Positions 5,073 to 11,397 of a stretch of 11,412 nt of DNA are shown here, piece by piece. Both the position numbers and the translations under genes were made by a program. The notes beneath the pieces were generated by a model. The model did no database searches. It worked only from the letters and a program-made list of their open reading frames with translations, and was not told where the DNA came from. Source of the DNA: JBGPML01 sp041486955 (lineage in GTDB: Bacteria; Patescibacteriota; UBA1384; 2-12-FULL-50-11; DASWYB01). The stretch is from NCBI GenBank assembly GCA_041486955.1, contig JBGPML010000021.1:1-11412 (forward strand), in the 5' to 3' direction. The stretch's first letter is position 1. The number at the start of each line of letters is the position of its first letter.

Positions 5073-5741
5073 ATGCGCACCGTTATCGTGACTCTCCATC
5101 CTGTGGGTGAGGCAAAACAGGGTTTGGTTGCATTCAAGTCGCTCGACGAACGAGACCCAACCTGTAAAATAGTCATCAGCTTTCGTCAAGATGACATGAT
5201 TCAAGCTTTGCAAGACGCGGGGCTTGAATATGGCGAGCTTACGCAAAAAATTGCTCAAGCGAGAGAGTTTCCTTACCCTGAGCAACCGCCATACCTGCCG
5301 ATTGTGTTGACAGGTGTTATTGCCAAGATTTTTGGGGAGGCGATGGAGCGGATGCATCAAGTCCATGGCGGCTGTCGGCGTGAACTGTATCGCAAGGTAC
5401 CGCCAGGACCTGAAGTGAAGTGTTTTTTCACCCCACAAAATAAAACTGAACCATACGGGTTGGCCATTTTGTGGGATGAAGGGGACCAACTTCATCTTTT
5501 CTATTCGAAGAACCAGGCCCGTTCTGTGCTATTGCGTTATAAGCATTGGCTGCCAACAGAATACATCACGGCAACTAACCGCTCGATAGCAAGCTCGCAA
5601 TTACCTGAAAAGTCAAACCGACCGCCCCATCATCTCACTTATGGGCCGGCTTCCTTATTAAGTGGGGCGGTTGGGTTTATCCATTCGCCTTCAGTCATCA
5701 ACCTTCATATGTGGAGACTCGGGAACCCATATGATAGGTAA
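5073..5741 (+). CDS. Hypothetical protein, divergent partner of the repeat-HTH gene
   Basis: A 222-residue protein with no family I recognise. The start at 5073 has a purine-rich AAAGGGGGAAGG just upstream; the GGGGG ends six bases before the ATG. The N-terminus has strand-helix character (MRTVIVTLHPVG; CKIVISFRQDDMIQALQDAG), and the middle reads as a compact domain with helices (IAKIFGEAMERMH) and strands (YGLAILWDEGDQLHLFYSKN). No membrane segment or signal peptide is seen. The last 50-60 residues are low in recognisable structure and are encoded by a region that forms a large hairpin (5616-5676), so the tail may be poorly constrained. A long open frame on the opposite strand covers most of the gene. 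I favour this strand because its protein composition is more natural and it has a ribosome-binding site. Confidence 0.7.
   Translation: MRTVIVTLHPVGEAKQGLVAFKSLDERDPTCKIVISFRQDDMIQALQDAGLEYGELTQKIAQAREFPYPEQPPYLPIVLTGVIAKIFGEAMERMHQVHGGCRRELYRKVPPGPEVKCFFTPQNKTEPYGLAILWDEGDQLHLFYSKNQARSVLLRYKHWLPTEYITATNRSIASSQLPEKSNRPPHHLTYGPASLLSGAVGFIHSPSVINLHMWRLGNPYDR
5616..5676. repeat. Large nested inverted repeat in the 3' end of the 5073 gene
   Basis: The outer arms ACCGCCC (5621-5627) and GGGCGGT (5665-5671) extend outward through partial AACC/GGTT pairing. The inner arms CACTTA (5636-5641) and TAAGTG (5659-5664) stack on the outer stem on one side, with an eight-base bulge (CATCATCT) on the other. 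There is no T tract, so it is not a standard terminator. It could be a structured RNA element, an operator or a cruciform. Confidence 0.6.
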
Positions 5742-5785
5742 AATCACAGCTAATCAGACGATGGGTTTCGGCTCGTCGTCGTTTT

Positions 5786-6529
5786 TTAGATTACAATTTT
5801 ACCGTCATAGAATAGGTCGTTCTCGTGCACCTCACGCAGGATGCGGCATGGTGCTGCAGCCAGTTCCCCTGTTGGACTGACGATTTTCTCAACCGCCTCC
5901 TGTTTTGCCTGGCCAGACATGAATGTTACGGTGTAATCAACGATTTTGATCAGAAAAGTCGCCGTAACAGTCAGGCGCTCATGCTCAGGACTTTTGTTGC
6001 CAACATTGTAGCCCATAGCCCATTTCCGTGAAAAAAACAGCTTTTGAAATAGCTGGGGATCTTCTGGATATGGCAGTATTCCCGTTGTATGCCCATCCGG
6101 TCCTACACCCTGAGTGACAACAATAAATCCATCTGGATGCTTACGCCTCCAAGCGTGGAGTTGTCGATTCAACCGCTCTCCGGCTGAGGCTAAGGTATCG
6201 CCAGATTTTGGAATGGTAGAAATAAATTTAGTCCCTTTGGCTTTCGCTCGTTTATAAAAATCCAAGGTCATTATTTGGGCCAGGTTGTTTCGCTTGGGAT
6301 CAGGAGTAAAACGATCGTCGAGCATGCCAAACGTGAGATGCGGTCCGAGTGCCTCGTCGGGCAACATATCGAGTAATGGGATTGATGAGCCACCGGAACT
6401 TAAGAAAAGCGCCGATTGATTTTTTGCCCTAATAATATGCTCACTTAACGCTGAACTGGCGAGTTTGGCTAACGCCGCCCCATCCTTCGCCGTTCTGTAG
6501 GTAATATTGGTGTTTGGAATCTTTTTCAT
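5786..6529 (-). CDS. pgl: 6-phosphogluconolactonase (DevB/SOL type)
   Basis: A 247-residue cytosolic enzyme expected to hydrolyse 6-phospho-D-gluconolactone to 6-phosphogluconate, the second step of the oxidative pentose phosphate pathway. Family motifs are in the right order: SSGGSSIP (44-51) for phosphate binding, LDDRFTPDPKRNN (70-82), and GVGPDGHTTGILP (141-153), the GxGxDGHxAxLFP signature holding the catalytic-loop Asp/His. Glucosamine-6-phosphate deaminase (NagB) is related, but the DGHTTGILP form favours the lactonase. Only the ATG at 6529 is possible, as TGA codons lie upstream in frame. No Shine-Dalgarno sequence is present; an extended -10 six bases upstream suggests a leaderless message. 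It is divergent from the next enzyme of the same pathway. Confidence 0.92.
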   Translation of the reverse strand: MKKIPNTNITYRTAKDGAALAKLASSALSEHIIRAKNQSALFLSSGGSSIPLLDMLPDEALGPHLTFGMLDDRFTPDPKRNNLAQIMTLDFYKRAKAKGTKFISTIPKSGDTLASAGERLNRQLHAWRRKHPDGFIVVTQGVGPDGHTTGILPYPEDPQLFQKLFFSRKWAMGYNVGNKSPEHERLTVTATFLIKIVDYTVTFMSGQAKQEAVEKIVSPTGELAAAPCRILREVHENDLFYDGKIVI

Positions 6530-6535
6530 GCTTTG

Positions 6536-6544
6536 ATAGTAGCA
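6536..6544 (-). promoter_or_regulatory. Extended -10 for a leaderless lactonase message
   Basis: On the minus strand TGC then TACTAT ends six bases before the ATG, so initiation would fall on or beside the A of the ATG. The TG-n extension compensates for the absence of a clear -35. Confidence 0.5.
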
Positions 6545-6568
6545 TTCTCATCACCTCAACTGAAGGGC

Positions 6569-6597
6569 TTGTCGTCTAGGTGTATTTCCACTACGGT
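6569..6597 (+). promoter_or_regulatory. Weak promoter candidate for the dehydrogenase gene
   Basis: TTGTCG (6569-6574), a 17-base spacer and TACGGT (6592-6597). Spacing is ideal but the -10 is poor. It lies in the 85-base gap between the divergent pentose phosphate genes. Confidence 0.3.
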
Positions 6598-6614
6598 CAA
6601 AAAAAAGGAGCTGT

Positions 6615-7523
6615 GTGAAAAAAGAGATTGGCATTGTCGGTTTAGGTAAGATGGGCGCCGGGCTGGCACGAAACCTCCTCGACAAAAAGTGGCGAGTTGT
6701 GGGCTATAACCGCACCACACAAGTAGCGTTAGACATGGAAAAAGACGGTCTTGAGGCAGCGAAAACTCTTGAGGAACTGGTTGGCAAACTCACCCCACCG
6801 CGCGTTATTTGGCTGATGCTTCCAGCTGGCAAAGTTATTGATGACCATCTTTTTGGAAAAGATGGAATAGTGTCGCTCCTCTCCCGTGACGACATTGTGG
6901 TTGAGGGCGGTAATTCATTTTATGCAGACGATCTCCCGCGTTACAAAAAGCTTAAGGCGAAAAGTATTCACTATATCGATGTCGGGGTGTCTGGTGGGCC
7001 CGGAGGAGCCCGAAATGGGGCGTGTTTGATGATTGGTGGGGATAAAGAAATATACGACCGCCTAGAGCCATTATTTAAGGCTATTTCGAAAAATGATGCT
7101 TATCAATTCTTTCCTGGCGTTGGCGCAGGCCACTTTGTCAAAATGGTTCACAACGGGATTGAGTATGGCATGATGCAAGCCTTGGCAGAAGGTTTTGCCG
7201 TCCTTAAGGCCTCAGATTACAATCTAGATTTACAGGATGCGACCCGGATTTACGATACGGGAAGCGTAATTGAATCTCGACTAACAAAATGGTTGGCCGG
7301 CGCTTTTGAAGAGTATGGACAAGATCTAAAGACAGTCTCAGGGTCTGTTAAACATACTGGGGAGGGTGAATGGACCGTCAAAACCGGTAAAAAATCGAAG
7401 GTCCCCGTTCCGATTATTGCTAAATCGTTTCGGTTTCGGGTTGATTCAACTGATCATCCATCTTACACCGGCCAAATTTTATCTGCCTTACGCAACCAAT
7501 TCGGCGGCCACGCCATTCAATAA
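6615..7523 (+). CDS. gnd: 6-phosphogluconate dehydrogenase, short decarboxylating form
   Basis: A 302-residue enzyme that oxidises and decarboxylates 6-phosphogluconate to ribulose 5-phosphate. The length is that of the short bacterial form (about 300 residues, as in YqeC/GndA-like proteins), not the roughly 470-residue form. Visible motifs: Rossmann loop GLGKMG (9-14), YNRT (31-34) at the cofactor-selecting strand end, the substrate loop GVSGGPGGARNG (124-135), KMVHNGIEYG (176-185) with catalytic K176 and E183, and the C-terminal HPSYTGQ and ALRNQFGGHA (291-300). The Arg in NRT is usual for NADP-preferring enzymes, whereas many short forms use NAD, so the cofactor is uncertain. It starts with GTG; AAGGAG lies four bases upstream. 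Divergent from the lactonase; no glucose-6-phosphate dehydrogenase gene is in the window. Confidence 0.95.
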   Translation: MKKEIGIVGLGKMGAGLARNLLDKKWRVVGYNRTTQVALDMEKDGLEAAKTLEELVGKLTPPRVIWLMLPAGKVIDDHLFGKDGIVSLLSRDDIVVEGGNSFYADDLPRYKKLKAKSIHYIDVGVSGGPGGARNGACLMIGGDKEIYDRLEPLFKAISKNDAYQFFPGVGAGHFVKMVHNGIEYGMMQALAEGFAVLKASDYNLDLQDATRIYDTGSVIESRLTKWLAGAFEEYGQDLKTVSGSVKHTGEGEWTVKTGKKSKVPVPIIAKSFRFRVDSTDHPSYTGQILSALRNQFGGHAIQ

Positions 7524-7532
7524 ACCAAAAAA

Positions 7533-7560
7533 TTGACATTTTTCTCTAAAAGCGTATATT
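7533..7560 (+). promoter_or_regulatory. Strong promoter of the 53-residue membrane protein
   Basis: Consensus TTGACA (7533-7538), a 16-base spacer and TATATT (7555-7560). This is one of the best promoters in the window. Transcription should begin near 7567, about 13 bases before the ATG at 7580. Confidence 0.82.
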
Positions 7561-7579
7561 CTCGTTCAGAAAGGACAGT

Positions 7580-7741
7580 ATGTACTCTCTTTTTCTTTTT
7601 GTCATGTTTTTGGTTATATTGGTTCTCGGAGTTTTTGGCATAGTGAAGAAAAAACCGCGTTATGAATACGTCGCCATCGGCCTATTCTCTTTTCTCATAA
7701 TCCTGATGTTTGTTATGGGAGACGCCTTAAATCGGATCTAA
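7580..7741 (+). CDS. Small two-helix membrane protein (53 residues)
   Basis: An ATG at 7580, four bases after AAAGGA and behind a consensus promoter, opens a 53-codon frame ending in TAA at 7739-7741. The product has two hydrophobic helices, about residues 3-22 and 31-47, joined by a short basic loop (KKKPRYEY). By the positive-inside rule the loop is cytoplasmic and both ends face out. No motif gives a function. The strong promoter, the ribosome-binding site and the clean membrane-protein composition argue that it is real despite its size. It may be a stress or membrane-quality small protein, but that is speculation. Confidence 0.75.
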   Translation: MYSLFLFVMFLVILVLGVFGIVKKKPRYEYVAIGLFSFLIILMFVMGDALNRI

Positions 7742-7756
7742 TAATGGGCACTTTGC

Positions 7757-8304
7757 TCAATATGTAAATGCCAAAGATTGGAAGATTAATCGGGCAACTG
7801 GTTCTTTTTCTGCTACATCGACCTCGATAATGTCCTCTCCCGATCGTTGGAAGAAGTACCAGACTCGATTCTTATTTTCTTCAGAAGCCACTTTATCCCC
7901 GTGAACACGGCTTAAGGTAACTGGCGTTATATGGAGTGTATTCGCAGAGTTTTGCCCAAATCGCTTTGGAGATATTGGTCTGATAAGACTGGATAGTCAT
8001 TCTTATCATTTAAATTATGAACTGATACATACCCAACGGAAAAATTGGCTATTGATTGATGCGGTAATAGCACATCAACCTGATTGGGATTTTGGGTTAC
8101 ATCAACCTCATTATCCTGCCCGTCGCTGCCTGAAAGTGTGGCCGATCCAGGATACTGAAATTGGTATCCTAGTTGTGTATTTATGTATGTTTTTACGGTA
8201 TTTGGATTTGTGCTCTTATTTTTCATCGCACGATAGGAAATTAACCCTAACGCTATCACTATAATTCCGAAAAGAGAAATAATAACTGTAGTCTGTCGCT
8301 TCAT
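7757..8304 (-). pseudogene. Frameshifted membrane-anchored extracytoplasmic protein
   Basis: The frame from the ATG at 8304 encodes a membrane anchor (residues about 6-24, TVIISLFGIIVIALGLISY) and an outer domain beginning LGYQFQYP (45-52), the same pattern as YGLKFSYP in the protein at 288. It stops early at residue 125. Shifting by one base near 7954-7957 (a GGGC run on the minus strand) restores a convincing continuation: QNSANTLHI, then RVWYFFQRSGEDIIEV and LIFQSLAFTY, ending at TGA 7759-7757. The joined product would be about 182 residues. A single-base loss is the simplest explanation, either a real inactivation or a sequencing error. The start at 8304 was preferred over 8340 because the extra 12 residues lie over the promoter. 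Confidence 0.82.
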
Positions 8305-8310
8305 AAATCC

Positions 8311-8340
8311 ATCATATGACAAAGAGAGGAGCCCGAGCAA
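8311..8340 (-). promoter_or_regulatory. Promoter of the frameshifted membrane-protein gene
   Basis: On the minus strand TTGCTC (8340-8335), an 18-base spacer and TATGAT (8316-8311), six bases before the ATG at 8304. This implies a leaderless message; no Shine-Dalgarno sequence is present. Confidence 0.58.
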
Positions 8341-8370
8341 TGGTTTCTACACCAGCAACTGCTGAAAGAT

Positions 8371-8398
8371 CATCCTGTAAAGTGACGTTCACAGGATG
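8371..8398 (-). terminator. Hairpin downstream of the glycosyltransferase gene
   Basis: CATCCTGT (8371-8378) and ACAGGATG (8391-8398) are perfect reverse complements with a 12-base loop. On the minus strand the stem follows the stop at 8430 by about 30 bases and is followed by ATCTTTC, only a weak T tract. It is probably the operon's terminator, but could also act on the promoter at 8311-8340. Confidence 0.45.
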
Positions 8399-8429
8399 GC
8401 AAAAGGGAGCTAAATAACCTCCGGCCAAC

Positions 8430-9851
8430 TTATTTTTTAATGACGTAGAAATCAAGCTGCCTATATAGTAGACCGTAGAGCGCTCCCGAGGCTTCTAAAA
8501 TCGAAAACGTTGGTATTAAGAGTAATAGCATACATAGATATACGACTTTGCGGGAGAAGGGCAAAGCGCTATGTTGCATATTAACGTAAAATCCAAGCGT
8601 GTACATCAATACATAGATCGCAAAAGCCACAGAAGCTAACACGCCAACTAATTCAGAAATTGGTACGGGATGAAGGATGTTAACCATGGTGTAGAGAACA
8701 ATTAAACCAGATAAGGCCCATAAAAAAGTCATAAAAAAAAGAATCAGCTTATAGCGGAATCGAATATCTTTTGCTTGTAACACTTTGGATATCCCCAAGA
8801 ACCACCTTCTCCGCTGTTTAATAAAATCAGAGGCTTTCTCAGGGCTTTGTTCATGCAAAAAACCGCTCACGTGGCCGAATTTATACCCTCGTTGCATCAT
8901 ACGAAGCCCCCAATAGGCGTCTTCTGTAATGCAATGAACCGGGTGAAAATCAAAGCCTTCCTCTTTCTCCACACTATTTCTGACCAAAATAAACGAGCCG
9001 TGCATGCCAAACACACAGACGCCGAAAAAATATTGCAAGAAGTATCGTCCCATATCATCAGCCGTTCGTATTGAGTCGGCTAACGTGTAGAGCAGACTTT
9101 GATGAATATTGCGGTAATAGAGAATGGTTCCTTGCCCGATTAGTGGTTTATAGGCCGGGTCAGCCATATTTTTTTCTTCCTCCCGGGCGACAAACGCCAA
9201 AATGCCGGTTACGGTTCGTTTATTTATTTGCGACTCATCATCAAGATGAAAAACCCAGTCGCTATCTTTGGCCAAGGAGCAATCGAGAGCATATTGCAGG
9301 GCTCTGGCTTTATATAAAGCATTTCGGCTTGTTTTATACTCAGTCGGTCTTTCAATCACCATGACGTGACGGCTCCATAGGCTCTTTTGAATGATATGCA
9401 TTAATGGAGGGTTGGTTTTCTCCGTGACAACTTCCACGTAATAGGGAATATTGAGGGCGTGTTCAAAGTTAAAATCTTCCATGGTTTCGACCACATTGTT
9501 TACTGTTCGGACGACGGTTGGCTGGTTTATACCACGGGTGACTAAACGAAAATAAATTGCGCGATCATAAAGTGATGTCCGGTTGATAGCCTCCAGATAC
9601 GCAGCATTTTTATAGAGCAATATGCCCAAGAAAGACAAAAGCGCAACTGGGAGAGGAAGAACCCAGAGCCAAGACATCATAACCTGGATCCGGCTCAGAG
9701 CGTCTAAATGCTGGTCGGGTTGTCCCCAGGCAAAGTGGTTAATCACAACAATAAAACTGACAATAAATGGGAATAAGAGAGAAGCGAGTAAATTAACTTC
9801 GTTATCTTTAAAAAAACGCTTTAATCTCCTTAAATGGTTAATGGGGATCAT
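8430..9851 (-). CDS. Membrane glycosyltransferase family 2, Egghead/cellulose-synthase-like
   Basis: A 473-residue integral membrane GT2 enzyme expected to transfer sugar from a nucleotide sugar, probably adding beta-linked hexose processively. Two N-terminal membrane helices (about 20-40 and 58-80) precede a cytosolic GT-A domain. Key motifs: HLDDES (202-207, metal/nucleotide-binding Asp), GQGTI (239-243), FGMHGSFILV (281-290), ITEDAYWG (308-315, catalytic-base Asp region) and QRRRW (346-350, the QxxRW acceptor motif). Three more hydrophobic helices follow (about 365-390, 400-425, 436-455). The ITEDA and QRRRW context and the layout resemble the Egghead beta-1,4-mannosyltransferase family, but sugar specificity cannot be read from sequence. 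The start overlaps the stop of the GH5-like gene by ATGA, so translation is probably coupled. Confidence 0.88.
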   Translation of the reverse strand: MIPINHLRRLKRFFKDNEVNLLASLLFPFIVSFIVVINHFAWGQPDQHLDALSRIQVMMSWLWVLPLPVALLSFLGILLYKNAAYLEAINRTSLYDRAIYFRLVTRGINQPTVVRTVNNVVETMEDFNFEHALNIPYYVEVVTEKTNPPLMHIIQKSLWSRHVMVIERPTEYKTSRNALYKARALQYALDCSLAKDSDWVFHLDDESQINKRTVTGILAFVAREEEKNMADPAYKPLIGQGTILYYRNIHQSLLYTLADSIRTADDMGRYFLQYFFGVCVFGMHGSFILVRNSVEKEEGFDFHPVHCITEDAYWGLRMMQRGYKFGHVSGFLHEQSPEKASDFIKQRRRWFLGISKVLQAKDIRFRYKLILFFMTFLWALSGLIVLYTMVNILHPVPISELVGVLASVAFAIYVLMYTLGFYVNMQHSALPFSRKVVYLCMLLLLIPTFSILEASGALYGLLYRQLDFYVIKK

Positions 9852-11092
9852 AGTTTAACTTTTGGTGATCGCCCAAGAAGTTGGTCTTTCATGAATTGGG
9901 CTAGTTTAAGCAAGGTATGAGAATCGTCAGGGTTGTGCTTTACCATCCCGTCATTCGAAGCGAAACCCCACGGCATGATTAAACTGAAGCCAGAATTTAA
10001 GAGTTTACGCGAGATTTGCGTCACGGCGATATAATTTTCATCCGTATTGTAGAGCTCATTCGCCGCTGGGATAGGGTGCTCCTTGGCCTCGGAGTCATCA
10101 TAGTTATATGCTCCTAACTCGAGAGTCCATTTTGGCTTGCCTGTCAGTCCACGAAAATCAGCGACCTGATCAGCGCTGGCACGGTAAATATGCATGGCGT
10201 AAACGTCAGTGCAATCATCTACCAAGGCCTTTCTTTTTGTTGGATCGGAAAACAGTCGATACATTGATTGTTGTTCTTCTTCAAGATCAGAGAAGCCAAC
10301 GGGGACGGTGCCCGTCAAGGGTTTTATTGCCTGATACGATTGCAGGAGAAAGACGTGAACCTGGCTAGGGGTAATCTTTAACGCTTTGGCAGAATAGGAC
10401 CAGGCGATAGAGCCGTATGGCTCATTCACCATTTCCCACATTAAGATATTCTTATGCGACTTAAACCGGTTAATATAACTGATATAGGCGTTCCGATACG
10501 TCTTGAGTCCGGCTGGTGTTTGAATAAGATCCCAATGCATATGACCGTCGAGATCAGCCGGGGTGCCTTCATAATTGCCGTCACCCATAACACAAATTAC
10601 GGATATATTATGCCTATCAGCTCTTTCAAGAAAATCATCAAGATTCTTGGCGTATGATTCGTTTAATATAAAATCGCCGTCAGAATAGTTAAATATCGAC
10701 TCCATTTGACAAAACGATCTGATCCTCGTAATGCCCATGGATTGAATTCCAGAAAGATCGTTATCTATAAGGGGACCGTCATACTTCGTGTTGAGCCAAT
10801 TGACTGCTTCCGTGCCATTATGGAGATTAAGCCAAGGCAGATTGATGCCTAAGTTATCTGCCGTATAGATGACAGGCTTTTGGCTCCAATCATCGTTGGG
10901 ACTGACAGAGGATTGATTTGAAGCGCTAGGCGGTGGCGCTGTCTCTATGGTGGCCGCTTTTCCGTGGCGCGAGCTAATAAAGTTTTTGTACATCACTGTG
11001 CTGGCCCGTAGATAGGGTACTAAAAATAAGGTCGTAATTGCTATCAGCAACATGCCTTGTACGAGTTTGTAGATAAATTCTTTTGGCGTCAT
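9848..11092 (-). CDS. Membrane-anchored GH5-like glycoside hydrolase (clan GH-A)
   Basis: A 414-residue protein with an N-terminal signal anchor (about 10-28, LVQGMLLIAITTLFLVPYL), a Ser/Pro/Ala-rich linker (about 45-70) and a catalytic TIM-barrel domain outside the membrane. Clan GH-A marks are visible: MWEMVNEPYG (218-227), with N223 and acid/base E224 at the end of strand 4; H301 and Y303 in AMHIYR; WTLELGAYN (322-330), with nucleophile E325 at strand 7; and MPWGF (373-377), with the aromatic platform W375. The arrangement suits an endo-beta-1,4-mannanase or cellulase, most like GH5, but the substrate is not certain. It is first in a two-gene operon with the GT2 enzyme, recalling synthase-hydrolase pairs such as BcsA/BcsZ in cellulose secretion. 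A weak AAGAAG lies upstream of the ATG. Confidence 0.88.
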   Translation of the reverse strand: MTPKEFIYKLVQGMLLIAITTLFLVPYLRASTVMYKNFISSRHGKAATIETAPPPSASNQSSVSPNDDWSQKPVIYTADNLGINLPWLNLHNGTEAVNWLNTKYDGPLIDNDLSGIQSMGITRIRSFCQMESIFNYSDGDFILNESYAKNLDDFLERADRHNISVICVMGDGNYEGTPADLDGHMHWDLIQTPAGLKTYRNAYISYINRFKSHKNILMWEMVNEPYGSIAWSYSAKALKITPSQVHVFLLQSYQAIKPLTGTVPVGFSDLEEEQQSMYRLFSDPTKRKALVDDCTDVYAMHIYRASADQVADFRGLTGKPKWTLELGAYNYDDSEAKEHPIPAANELYNTDENYIAVTQISRKLLNSGFSLIMPWGFASNDGMVKHNPDDSHTLLKLAQFMKDQLLGRSPKVKL

Positions 11093-11130
11093 TTTAGACT
11101 TCTTATAACCGGTGGCGACACAAGACCGAA

Positions 11131-11157
11131 ACTATACTATTTAACCAGAAATAGCAA
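11131..11157 (-). promoter_or_regulatory. Promoter candidate for the GH5-GT2 operon
   Basis: On the minus strand TTGCTA (11157-11152), a 15-base spacer and TATAGT (11136-11131), about 40 bases before the ATG at 11092. The -10 is good but the spacer is short. Confidence 0.45.
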
Positions 11158-11238
11158 GTCTATTGATGACCATCTTTCCTAACAAAATAGCGGGATTAGC
11201 AATGGAACAAGCCTTTTCGGATTCGCCTTTTTAACTAG

Positions 11239-11265
11239 AAAAACGCCAACCATAAATGGTTAGCG
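11239..11265 (-). terminator. Rho-independent terminator of tRNA-Ala(UGC)
   Basis: On the minus strand CGCTAACCAT and ATGGTTGGCG pair over ten positions (one G-U) around a two-base loop, and run into TTTTTC. It lies seven bases after the CCA of the tRNA at 11272. Confidence 0.85.
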
Positions 11266-11271
11266 CTTTTC

Positions 11272-11347
11272 TGGTGGACCATCGCGGATTCGAACCGCGG
11301 ACCTTCTCCTTGCAAAGGAGTTGCTCTACCAACTGAGCTAATGGCCC
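11272..11347 (-). tRNA. tRNA-Ala, anticodon UGC
   Basis: A complete 76-base cloverleaf with encoded CCA. The acceptor is GGGCCAT/ATGGTCC with the G3-U70 alanine identity pair, the D-arm GCTC-AGTTGGTA-GAGC, the anticodon stem ACTCC/GGAGA with loop TTTGCAA (anticodon TGC; the last stem pair is A-A), the T-arm CGCGG-TTCGAAT-CCGCG, and discriminator A. It reads GCA and, by wobble, other GCN codons. It has its own terminator at 11239-11265. The leader holds an AGACGG...CCGTCT inverted repeat (11360-11381). Confidence 0.97.
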
Positions 11348-11391
11348 ATAATGCTATCAGACGGATTATTTAACCCGTCTAAAACAGACTA

Positions 11392-11397
11392 ATTATA
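11392..11397 (-). promoter_or_regulatory. -10 element of the tRNA-Ala(UGC) promoter
   Basis: A consensus TATAAT on the minus strand, about 45 bases before the mature tRNA. With normal spacing the -35 lies beyond the window edge, so only half the promoter can be judged. Confidence 0.6.

Noticed and set aside
4953..5495. N-terminal extension of the HTH protein to 486 residues
   Set aside because: The extension is Trp/Leu/His-rich without domain character, covers its own near-consensus promoter at 4996-5024 and lies antisense to a better gene with a ribosome-binding site.
5705..5733. CATATG...CATATG inverted repeat as terminator of the 5073 gene
   Set aside because: It lies before the stop codon, the stem has mismatches and there is no T tract.
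7927..7951. The genuine C-terminus being RIHSI at 7927
   Set aside because: The other frame continues for 65 sensible residues to a stop at 7757 and completes the domain expected from relatives.
7950..7960. Programmed -1 frameshift in the membrane-protein gene
   Set aside because: The site (TTG GGC AAA ACT) does not fit the X XXY YYZ slippery pattern and no evident downstream stimulatory structure was seen; a simple indel is more likely.
8305..8340. Start of the frameshifted gene at 8340 (MLGLLSLSYDGF)
   Set aside because: Those codons coincide with the -35/-10 promoter, and the methionine at 8304 directly precedes a normal signal-anchor sequence.
8847..9364. Plus-strand open frames opposite the glycosyltransferase
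   Set aside because: They are shadows: no ribosome-binding sites, unnatural composition, and the minus strand carries a motif-complete GT2 enzyme.
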